The notes under the pieces are model-generated. The model saw only the letters and a list, made by a program, of their open reading frames with translations, was not told the origin of the DNA and ran no database searches. Positions 24,499 through 35,300 of a stretch of DNA of 64,000 nt are shown piece by piece (position 1 is the stretch's first letter; each line of letters begins with the position of its first letter). Origin of the DNA: Notospermus geniculatus (Eukaryota; Nemertea; Pilidiophora; Heteronemertea; Lineidae); assembly GCA_002633025.1 (NCBI GenBank), contig NMRB01000393.1, positions 140,337 to 204,336 of the forward strand. The letters are read 5' to 3'. Both the position numbers and the translations under genes were made by a program.

Positions 24499-25717
24499 AT
24501 GGTAGGTACGATACCAAGTCGCTTTAACAGCTTCGATATACAGTAGCCTATGTAATACTCTGCTTTCTAGTCGACAGGTTTTTCATTCTTTCTTGGCGCT
24601 GAGGGGACGTCCATCATTGGTACCGCGAGGAGCCTGCTTCAATGAGCAACCAACGGTGCCTCCAGAAACAGCGGGTTGGTACCTCCCCAAATACGACCCT
24701 GGAGAAATCTTTCAAGAGCTTCGAACTTTGAAGAAGGGTGTTCCATTGATGGCGATTGATGACACGACCGTGGGGACTTCTTGTGACGAACATCATGGAG
24801 CCTGGAGAATTCTTCGACCGGAACTTCAAACTTTTGAAGAGGAAAATCTGTCCTAGGTGTGTAGAAAGTCTATGAACTGACAGTACTTCCTGGTGAAATA
24901 ATGGCAATTAATTTTCGACCTGTTCTGTGTTTCAGGACTCCCTGGGCGGCGTCGAGCACGGATGTCCTCGTTCACAACTGAACGTCATGGTCCTGGTGGA
25001 AAACCTTCCCGAGATTCGCGCAGTGAAATGGAATAAGAAACAAGGTAAAAATTCTGAATTGACGAAATTTCCTGCTCAGTAAAATAGTGCTCATGAATCT
25101 CAAGTCATTTTTTTTTTACTTTTCCAGGATTCAGTAGACGGTGACGTACGAATTTAACGACCACGGATTCCGTATTGATGCACTGCGAAACCACAACTTA
25201 CGGCAACTTCGATGTCGACTCGAAGATGTCGACAATAAACTTATGGACATGGCGCTACTTTGTCAAAATCGGCAGTTCACGAACACCGGACAATCGGCAG
25301 TTTCATGAACATTCTGCAACACGAACACGGGACATTTTGAAATTTGTAGTATCGTTTCATAGCAAGGATTGGCGGAATGGTGCGGAGGCCAACATATACA
25401 CCTCCCCCCCCCCCCCATAATTTGAATTTCCTTGAAGTAGAAAATTCGAATTTCCTTGAAATAGAAAAATCTTGTGGAGTCACTTGGCGAACGTAGTGGC
25501 CATTCGAAGACACAGGCTGGCTTCGTGAAGAACTGGCAACAACTCTCATTATTTTTGTACACGTATACCTGAAACGTTATCCAGTTCTTGCCAAAAGAAA
25601 TTAAGCTCAGCAGGCGGCAAGTGTTTCGTTACGTATGGTATGTAAATGTAGGCTGGCTAATATCGCGATAACGAATAAATGAAAAGCCTAAAGAGTATGA
25701 AATGTTGTATATTTCAA

Positions 25718-26328
25718 TACAGGGTGTCCCTAAGAAAAACAAATGAGTCTATCACTCAAATCTGCTGCAAAATATTAATGAGCAACTTCGATGAAAAGTG
25801 GTATTCAAGTGTCGACTTCGTGCATGGTTTTGGCACGAGGACCTCTTCAGCGAAACAGTCGGGATATTTTGGCCGGACGCCGAAAATTCGCTCAGTTTTT
25901 TGAAAAAAATTTTTGAAAATTTCCTTTTTGTAATGAACAAAAGGAATTAAGGGCTAATAACAACACATAACAAGTTATCAACACAAACATAAAACAAACC
26001 ATTTAATCATCACTTACATACACATGCCCTTCATAATCCTTTGTTCATTATGAAGACAAGCCACTTCCCCCAAAACGCAAGATTTCACATCTTTGACACT
26101 CAGTTATGTCATCTGCTCCGACCAATTGTCCCGTCCATTGTTTCGCGAAGTTGTCCTGGAAGCCACAGCTGTTGATCAAGTCTGGATGCTTGTGTAGTCA
26201 TTTTCCATTGAACAAGATTCGCTGTTTAATTGAACAAGATAGCCTCAACACCTTTTTCTTAGCGGCAAACTTGATGCTGTGCTCCAAGGCAGTGTTCCAT
26301 TCGTTTTTCATTTTCGGTCACCCTGTAA
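25718..26328. mobile_element. Non-autonomous DNA transposon, ACAGGGTG ends
   Basis: Imperfect inverted ends of about 30 bp: acagggtgtccctaagaaaa at the left and, read inverted, acagggtgaccgaaaatgaa at the right. About 610 bp with no transposase. CAGGGTG ends are common among Tc1/mariner- or hAT-like elements; class not assigned. Confidence 0.6.
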
Positions 26329-28115
26329 TAGATAAAACGCCTTACCGGGTATAACGCCTTACCGGGTATTCATTAAACACCATCCTACATCAGATGATAC
26401 TCGAAAGTTGTTGTGGTTTTTGTTAGAACTTTCACATTCCATTTAGAAATACATGTAAAGGCTCTCAATCACTTGATTGCTTTATGCCATGAATATGCGG
26501 TGTGTGCAAGTTTACGCAACATCAACGGAAATTTATACGGCAACATCAACGGAAATTTATACGGCAACTCATTGCCAAATACAGGAATTTCAGCATCATC
26601 CATTGTAACATTGACATTACAGTTTCTCTTGGTGAATAATACAATGGTTATTGTCACGAATTGTTTTGTACCATCGCACATCCTGTCCTTGGTAAATGTA
26701 CTCCTTGTTAAGATCCTTAGTGTAGGCTACTTTGCTCTTCAAATGAAGGATTGTGTTTTATATAGACAAAGCCAACGTATAACTATGTATCGCTACTGTT
26801 AGTTGTTGTTGTTGTTGCCATTTAATGTAATCTTTGGCTTTGAAATACACGTACATTGTAATTCAATTTGCCATAATTGAAAATTATTGTTTTGATATCA
26901 GAAATCTCACATGTGCGCCTCCGTAGGCTGTTTTAATTTATGTCAACACGGATCACGAACCAACTTCCATCTTCACATAGACGCAATAAACGTGACATCG
27001 TACTTGTAATGGCCAATCGAACCGGGCAGACACACGTCGACCGATACCAAAGTCAGTGATATTCTGTACTTGCTGTAAGACAAATAAAGATGAAAGTTTT
27101 ATTAGATGAAAACACTTCCTCCCTAGAATGTGACCAGTTTTCAGAAGAAGCCAAAGGAAGCACCTATTTGATAATGATAGCATTGATGCAAGTGTTTTCA
27201 AATAACATCAATCATTCAGAAGATACATGTATTTTACTAAATTCAAACAAGGGTGTAGTGAATCTGGTTGCATCTACTTCTGTAAAGAAGTCTTTTTGAA
27301 GATTAATCAAAAGTAACGTAATGCCTGATAGCATAAAGACATCATGTCTTTATGCTGATAGCAAAATACACGAATTATTTTGATTTAGAAAAATAATATA
27401 TTACGAACATATTTTATTCACACCATTCTTTGCACGCTAGCAACAAAGGTACACGCCTTTTCCTAAAAGGCAGATCCTTCGTGGCTTCTCTTTCTCTTCC
27501 TTTCTTTCTTGCTATTCTATTGCTCGGCACTATAAGATGTAATATTTTTATAAGGAATCAAATTTGAGTTTAAAAAAAATATTACAAATTCGAATTCGAG
27601 TTCAATTTTTTGATTATCAATTTGAATTGGAATATTTTGTGCAATTCCGATCGCTCTTAACGGACTGCCTTCATGCATCCAATGTAGCAGACATGATCGT
27701 GATGTCATTGTTTTTAATTTTGGATTCGAAACGAATTGTAGGCTACGGTAAACTAGCTGTACTTTTGGGTTTGAAAGAATAGGTCCTACACTGGGCAGCT
27801 TGTTGTTGTAGTTCATCTGTTGTATGATTGTATTTTTAATACTGGCTCAATAAACATATTGTTATTGTACTCGTACTTTGATTTTTTCACCAATGCATTG
27901 TTTTTTAACAATTTTCCCCATACAATTAAAGAGGACGGACGTGTTTAGTATTCATCAAAAATTTATAAGGCGAGCGAGCGAGCGATATGAATTTTTGGTT
28001 TAAGTGTAGCCTATGTATCAACAATGCGTTGGTGAAATCGCAGTCTGCGATTGCAATCACTATTTGGGAGCGCACTGGCTATTTGTGTTCGAATCCCGTC
28101 GTGACGGGTTTTTTA
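26329..28115. other. AT-rich stretch without supported genes
   Basis: Contains a 24-bp direct repeat (caacatcaacggaaatttat, 26515-26564, two copies) inside a 129-codon ORF of low complexity that I do not consider a gene. A palindrome at 27330-27362 (agcataaagacat/atgtctttatgct) and poly(A)-signal-like words are present. Nothing else supported. Confidence 0.4.
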
Positions 28116-28445
28116 TTAGGGAGGTTTCGCAAGCGCCCGGTTAGGCCATACGACGACGTTTATCTATTGTTTGGGTATACCCACACAATAGATAAACGTC
28201 GTCGTAGGGCCTAACCGGGCGGCGAATTTTTTTTTCCTAACCGGTAGATTCCTAACCAGTATATCCATTACGAAATGAAATTAACGAAGTGAATGGCGGA
28301 TTAATGATAGGGTAAGTGTTAGGGTTAGGGTTAGTTTTAGGAGTAGGATTAGGTTTTGCTATACAGGTTAGGAAAAAAAGTTGGTCGTAATGGATATATT
28401 GGTTAGGAAAAAAGTTCGCAACCGGGCGCTTGCGAACCTCCCTAA
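28116..28445. mobile_element. Palindromic TTAGGGAGGTTT element, interrupted
   Basis: Same palindrome as 28897-29020 but in the opposite orientation and split by about 190 bp (28232-28420). The insert has its own inverted ends (cctaaccggta/ttggttagga-like) and a telomere-like gttagggttagggttag. Confidence 0.75.
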
Positions 28446-28659
28446 TAGGGAGTTTTCGCAAAGCCCCCGAAACGCCAACGCGAACGCCAATCCCATTGTT
28501 CGATGGCACGAAGCGAGCACCGAACAAAAGGATAGACGTTCGCGTTGGCGTTTCGGGAGCTTTGCGAAAACTCGCTAATGTTCGATGCCGCGAAGAGAGC
28601 ATCGAACAAAAGGATAGACGTTCACGTTGGCGTTTCGGGGGCTTTGCGAAAACTCTATA
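28445..28659. mobile_element. Related TAGGGAGTTTTCGC foldback
   Basis: Starts tagggagttttcgcaaagc and ends gctttgcgaaaactc, with inner arms cgaaacgccaacgcgaacg and its inverse. One arm half is repeated twice on the right (gttcgatgccgcgaag... after ctcgctaa). It abuts the previous element directly. Confidence 0.65.
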
Positions 28660-28896
28660 ATAAAGGAGCACCTCCGTTTATTTTGTCGTCATTGCATCTT
28701 TGAGCCAAAATTTTGAAAAATTAGACCTGTGGGGATAGGCCTATGAAAAATATTTTATCAGAGCCAACATTTCTTTCTGTGAAAGGACCGCCGGGCGGGT
28801 CAGTGGACCCCCGTCAAGAAAAAAGTGAAGCTGGCGGTCGGTGTGCGCACGGCGCAGAAAACTAGGGCCTACTGACCGTCGCGGTACGAATAATCA

Positions 28897-29020
28897 TTAG
28901 GGAGGTTTCGGAAGCGCCCGGTTAGGCCCTACGACGACGTTTATCTATTGTGTGGGTATACCCAAACAATAGATAAACGTCGTCGTATGGCCTAACCGGG
29001 CGCTTCCGAAACCTCCCTAA
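28897..29020. mobile_element. 124-bp near-perfect palindrome MITE
   Basis: Starts ttagggaggtttcggaagcg and ends with its inverse; I count two unpaired positions over 62 base pairs. It lies about 290 bp upstream of the MYB start codon. Confidence 0.85.
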
Positions 29021-29125
29021 TCTGCGCGCACTATTCCCCGTGGTACGGCGTTCCGGGACGGTACGAATAATCATACTCCACGCACTATTCACACCGTGAC
29101 GGTACGAATAGCCACCGCCGGGCTA

Positions 29126-29190
29126 ATTTGCATCTTTTATGCAAATTAGCCTGGGCGGGATGCTTGATTGGAATGAATGTGCGCCAAAAG
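29126..29190 (+). promoter_or_regulatory. MYB promoter elements
   Basis: Two octamer motifs in inverted orientation (ATTTGCAT 29126-29133, ATGCAAAT 29139-29146), an inverted CCAAT box (ATTGG near 29168), and GCGCCAAAA at 29181-29189, an E2F-like site about 120 bp before the ATG. E2F control of B-Myb is established in vertebrates; NF-Y at CCAAT boxes is typical of cell-cycle promoters. The part played by these sites here is inferred. Confidence 0.5.
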
Positions 29191-29308
29191 CCGAGTGATA
29201 GCAACAACTGAGAAATAACTGCGGATTTTCATTGCATGCGGATAATTTTTCTCAATTACATTTTTGATCACTCAGTGGACAGTCTGAAGAACTACAAGAT
29301 CATCTAGA

Positions 29309-32300
29309 ATGTCTCGCTATAGCATAGCAAGGTGAGTTTTTTGTCGTGTTAGGAATCTCGCTTGGTGTGCCTCGTTTCGCGTAGCGTCCGCTCTGTACAT
29401 ACCGCTGTACATGCGGTGTGCTGCATATGCAGTCAGTGATGAGTAAAATTTAGCCCATAAAAATTCGTCGAAAGCTGGATAAAGCATGCGTTTCATTCAA
29501 GCAACCAGCGCGAAATAACTCTCAATGCACACTTATTTGGGTTTTGCAACGAGTGGGCAGGAGGGGAAGCCACGTAGGCTAGGCCTATGCCCTGATGCCT
29601 AGCCTACACTGTACTACACTGCCACTGTGTACATTTGCGCATTGCGTGTGTGTGTATGGCTTCCGTGATGAATGACAATGACGCGTCATTGTTGATGTGA
29701 CGCATGACGTAGGAACGTTGATGTCAATGCGTACACCTCCCATTCCATTGCATTCATGACGTTGTTTTGTTTATGTTGTGATGTGCTGACATGAGTGGCA
29801 GGCAGGCATAGGCTATTCACTGAAGTGAAATCTCTCGGCATATTTTTACTACCACCACAAATTTACAAATTCCTGTTAGTGTTTGTGTCTGACTTCTTTC
29901 ATGACAACTTTGTCATCAGTTTTTTGGACTTCACTTGGTTGGTTGTGACGTTGTGTATTCTAGGCTGACACTGACAGTACAGCTACAGGCCTAACGAAAC
30001 AAGTCAGCAATGCACTGCAGGAATAGATGCTGGATGTTGACAGTGTCATGATGCCTGATGGTCGGTGGAGTACGAGTGCGTGGGCTGACGTGCCCAATAC
30101 CATGTTATTGTAATTGTTATATTATTGATAGTAAGCCTTAACAATATGTCTGTAGGCCTAGGCCAGGGGAATTAAAATCGGCTAAATAGCCTAGGACCAT
30201 TTACGAGAGATGAGCTAATTATGAGGTAGGCTACCCTCAGAAAGTAGAAACTAGCCTATTATTCGTGCTCATCTACACATGCCAACACTAACAGACACTT
30301 CGGTGGGCTGATTATTGATCGGAGTAACTGTGCCGTTTTGGCATCGAGCCACAACTGCAGGCAACACTGCGGCTGACATTGCGACTGGCGTGTGACATGA
30401 GGGTTCTTAAAAACCAAGTCCTGCTACAACCAGAAATTCCAGTTCCACTGAAAACATTTTGCTACGTTGGTCAAAGTGTTGAAATCGACAAAAGATTTGC
30501 AGGCCTGCACCTGTCTTCACGACGAGGCACCATAGGTCATTGGCCATCTGTCACTCATGTTCATGGCAATGTTGGGAAACCTGCATATCAATATCTCCAT
30601 GAAGAAGAATTTGACTTCCATCCTGACATCCTTTTTGGGGAAATTGAAAAGGAGAGACGATGTTATGCCAATAATGGGCAGAGGCAAGTATATCTGTATT
30701 TTTATTTGGACCAGGATTGGCAGGAAGATGATGATGATAGCTATGTCTTCTGGCAATGGCCCAGTGTGTGTGATTTCCTGATTGCTAAATCCAGTCTCTG
30801 TGTCCTCATGCTAAAAATAGTTGTCCTGTGTTCTCCAGAATAACTCTACTTATAATGGTTCACCTCAAACCTTGTGTTCACCTTATTTGTGAATGGGAGC
30901 TGCCAACCTCTCAGACAATGATGAGAGAAGATGAAGCTAAAGATTGCCCATTGTCCCCACACACAAAGCTGGCATGGTTGAAGGATCTGTAGTACAATCA
31001 CCTCTGGTTGCTTTATTTAACCCTGGACCAGGCTGAATGGCACCTGTGAATGTGACCGGCTGTTGTCAGGTTCTTCTGACCTTCACTATTGAAAGGAAAT
31101 GTCTGATTTACTTAGCGATAAAAGTTAAAAATATAAAATACAAATAAGGTACAGCCAGAATTTTGTTGAGAATGTGCGACTGTAGTGGTCAAGACATGTT
31201 CACAAATTTTCCTTACAAAAAAAGCAGGCTGCAATGAAAGTCACATCAGCGAAAATCTCATTTACCGGGTATTCTAGACAAAAATATATTTTTCAAATTT
31301 TGCTCTAGATAACTAATCTCATCTGCTGAAAGTAAGGAACTAATACAATACATTTGCCATGCGTCATGGAGGAAGCATTAATTCAGAATAAGAACAATTT
31401 TCAGTTTTCTTGTGAATAAAATGTCCATTTTTGTTTGCTTTTATTTTTTAAAAAATTCAGCCAGTCATTTCAATTGGTGTTGACAGCATAAACAAGTGAT
31501 TTAACTATTGCTGTCATTGTTGACTAATGTCTTATGGATGATCTGATTTGCTAACAACAAAGCAATCAACTTAGCTCCACTTACAAAAAAAGCAGCTGCG
31601 ATGACCATAACTTTTTGTTTGTTTGGAAGTAGATTGTAGTACGCAAACAGTTTTGAATAAAGTTTTTGACTCGTTTGGCTTAAGGTGAGAGAGTGTTGTT
31701 TTGTATGGCAGACTTGGCAGATGTAAAAACAAATCGATTATTTTGTTGCTAATCCTGTTTGTGTTGGTTACAGGCCTCACACTTTCATCAAAATAGATGT
31801 GATTCAGGTGGAACTCGCCATTACCGACACAATAAATGTATTTGTCCTCTACATAGTCCTGTCTTCATTGTTTTTCTTGCAGAAGCCCAAACCATTATCA
31901 AATGGGAAACTACCGCACTGATGAGAGTGACTCAGATGATGGGGATACCGAAGATCACTATGATCACGATTACCAGAGTTTACCAATGAGAAGTAAAAGA
32001 TTCATAAACAAAGGCAGATGGACAAAGGAAGAGGTAGGTCTACAACCAGTTGACATACCCCACCCTGACAATTGCAAAAGTGTTGAAGACGGAGGTGTGC
32101 TAATGAGCTTAATTGATCCCTGAGTGATGAAGTACAAATGTAGACAATGGAATTCATCAGCAGGACATAGGGAATTGAACCCGATGTAGAAAATTCATAA
32201 CTTGACCCCCCCCCTGGTGTACTATATGCAGGTAAAACCCAACTTAGACTGCAGCCTCCTGCAGTGTTGGACAAGGCAGTTCCAATTGTGCTGTGTTGGC

Positions 32301-35300
32301 GTCAGAGAGCACAATCTGCTAAGCTTTGGGTCCTTTAGTCTCTAAACATTCCAGTTTCAGGGAAGGGTGTCTTTCAGTTTGGTCTTTCTCAAGTCTGATG
32401 AGCACAGAAATGGCAAGATTTGTCTCTTGTTCTTACTCCGTTCCATATCATCTCCACAATGTTTCTGAGGGCAGGTTGGTTAAAATTGAAATAATACTAA
32501 ACTTATTCTTTGTCTTACAGGATGACAAGTTAAAACGTGCTGTCGATACTCACCGCACGGACTGGAAGCGTGTGTCTGGCTTTTTCCCGGATAGAACAGA
32601 AGGCCAATGTCAGCATCGCTGGCACAAAGTCCTCAACCCTGAGCTTGTGAAAGGACCGTGGACAAAAGAGGTAAAGAATTGCATTTTTGATGTCTGAGAT
32701 TGCTGTATAATTCTGCCAAGCTGTCGTCAGTGAGTGTGATGATAGAGTCTTGGATTTACAGCTGTGATTATTTCACCTATGAAATATGTCTTTGGCTGGG
32801 ATGTTCTTTCCGCTGTCTTGCTTTGTGTAGCTGGTGTACGACAAGGATTTCTTAGAAAGTAGATTAGGAAATGAAAATTAGATAACCGTCCATAATTCTT
32901 TTGTAGGAGGATGAAAAAGTGCTTCAGCTGGTCCGGCAGTATGGACCAAAACGATGGACACTTATCTCGAAGCATTTGAAGGGCAGGACAGGGAAACAGT
33001 GCCGGGAGAGATGGCACAATCACCTGAACCCAGACATCAAGAAATCTGCCTGGACAGAAGATGAGGACAGACTGATTTATGAACTACACAAGAAGCTTGG
33101 GAACCGTTGGGCCGAGATTGCAAAATATCTGTCTGGAAGGTCTGTATAATCTGCAGTTTGTGATGTTTATAAGTCTGTTCCACCCCTTCTTCCCCCGGCC
33201 TCAGTTCTTGCCAAACCTGATGTCGCTGATGACGTCATTTGTCATTGCAGAACTGACAATGCCATCAAGAATCACTGGAATTCAACAATGAGACGTAAAT
33301 TTGAGAATGAGGAAGAAATCCAACGCCGCACCCATCACAGCCAGTCATACAACAATGGTTACCACGCTCCTGGTAATGCATATCAACAAGGACTCCAACC
33401 GGTCAGGCTGTTTCAAAACCGGGAATATCAGATGAATCATCCTCAAGGCAACACTGTGATACTTCAGAATGGCCGTAATCAGATTATTGGAACTGTTGGA
33501 GATGGTGAGTGCTCAAATAGTCAAAACACTCGTAGTCCCAATCCAGAAAGTGGCCGCATGTGTCTGAAGCTTTCAGCCTCAGGTTTCACTTGAAAATTGA
33601 GCCATGACGTCACTTGTAACATAAACTGTCGGCATTCTGCATGATGACGCGATGTCCCAGTACCGGTATACCAGGAATTGGTACTTTTGTGATTTCTTCT
33701 TCACTTCCACACTGATCTACACGTAATATCTCAATTCTTCCAGCTCCGCGGCAGACTTACAGCCAGCCTCCATACAACATGTACCACCAGCAGTGGAGCA
33801 GACCGGCAAGTACCATGCCGGTAATGGTCCATCCATCGCCTATAGAACCAGTCTCACAGAAGAAATCTTCAATGATGGACCCAGAGGGTCTTCTGTCTCC
33901 CCTAAAGTAAGTGGTGTGATAATAATCAGTCTTACAAAGTCTTTCTGCCTTTGAAGTTGGGCACAAATTTTGCCCATGAAATGCCCAAGGGCTGATTAGA
34001 GCATTAGCTCAAAATCCTCCCTGTCGAAACTAAATGTGCCAGCTTTTATTGTGACGCTTGAGTTACCTGGCATTTGTTTTAGCTTCCCTGTCTATAGTAG
34101 AAGTAGTAGTGCCTGCCTCTATGTGTTTCTTTGCCTTTCATTTTCAGATGTATCCCGGATCTTGCAGACATCATCTCGGAGAGTGACAATTTTGGCGAAA
34201 TGACTACCCTGGATTTGATCAACGGGACTAACTCGAGTACTGGTGTCACACCCATCAAGTTCACAAGCCTCAAAAAAGGTGCTCCAGGAAGTAGTTGTAC
34301 GTAGTCTCCATTCTTTTGATGCCCAGGCTAGTCATTGAGGTTGCTGGATCATACTGTTTTCTTGTTCGTTGATTGAAATGTATTTGTTGATTGTTAGTAA
34401 TAGTAACTTCGTACCATTTTCAGCATATCGCTTTGATGGCAATGCCGTTGCTGCTCTGAAAGATGCTAAGACTTCTGGAGGCCTCATTTCCATCACATCC
34501 TCACCAGTCACTCATCGTCTCAGTACGCCACCTATACTCAGAAAGAGTAAGCGCAAGAGACACGAGAGAACGGTATCCTTCCAGATTCAAGAAGTATCTT
34601 TTTCCAAATCGAAAATTAACCTGTCACATTCTGTCGTTTGTGTGTTTCCTTTGTGCTTTTCTTTGCTGTGTCAGTCAGTAGCTAACCACTTCGCTATGGA
34701 AAATAGAACGGAATTCTGGTAAAGTTAGTTTTCCACCTCCGTTGTCTGTTGTTTCCGAACTTCACTCTGAATGTTTCCTTAACTCTCCCAAGAAACGGGA
34801 TCACAGTAATTTTGAAAATGAACCGCCAGCTTTGGAGTCCAGTCATCAGGAGGAGATCGTGAAGTATGATCCATCGATTAAGATAAAGAAAGAACCTTTG
34901 ACACCTACGAAAACTCCCGTCAAGGATCTCCCTTTCTCCCCCTCACAGGTTTGTATGAGAATTAATAACACAGAAGTTAGGTCTATATCAGTTTTGAATG
35001 TTCCACTAACTTTTGGGGAGTTAACCAAAATATGGAAGTGTTTGTATTTATTGAGGTTCTAATGCTTTCTTTCCTTATTAGTAACTCGTTTGTTGACAAA
35101 CTTCACTTCAGTTCTTGAATACCTCTTTTGGCGAAAAATTGACGTCCACACCAGTGTGTAAGAATCTGCTGACTACGACCCCTGTGCGTAACGGGCCCTT
35201 TACTGGAGGAAACATTGACACGCCGACACCATCCCTCCCAGACAGGTAGTGCTTTATTTGAGTGCCTTGACAATTTTCAGAAGTATCAATTTTCCCTTCA

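Larger units (their letters stand above)
23450..24600 (+). repeat. Tandem exon/mini-intron array
   Basis: At least three repeats of a unit made of an exon-like block (gatggtgctcggatac near its end in two copies; cttccagcatcgaaatg in two), a donor, and a short intron of about 95-135 bp. The introns repeat actaataaaaatctttgcttttcag two or three times and end in ttctaattcacag/GGTT-like acceptors. Each intron therefore carries several branch-site plus polypyrimidine-AG modules. Two units carry their own MITE (23949-24059 and 24383-24498). Confidence 0.65.
20440..25690 (+). ncRNA. Candidate spliced non-coding transcript
   Basis: Exon-like blocks with good splice sites: ~20440-20569 (donor GTAAGTATG), 20769-20911 (donor GTAAGTATC), from 21010, from 22459 to 23462 (donor GTAAGTA), 23598-23735, 23829-24079, 24174-~24501, 24578-24855, 24935-25044, 25128 to about 25690 with AATAAA at 25674. 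Exons 2 and 3 both start CCTTTC. No frame runs through consecutive exons; the longest ORF (24593-24856, 87 residues) stops inside its own exon. A TATA promoter, many exons and lack of a long frame suggest a long non-coding RNA. A fast-evolving coding gene or a decayed one cannot be excluded. Several exons contain MITEs. Confidence 0.45.

Noticed and set aside
24593-24856. 87-residue ORF as a protein gene
   Set aside because: Stops inside an exon of the putative non-coding transcript and has no recognisable motif or extension into neighbours.
26413-26802. 129-residue ORF
   Set aside because: Contains a simple 24-bp repeat, no domain, and low-complexity hydrophobic composition; no splice or promoter context.
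28300-28345. Telomere or chromosome end
   Set aside because: Only about three TTAGGG-like units within a nested insert with genes on both sides.
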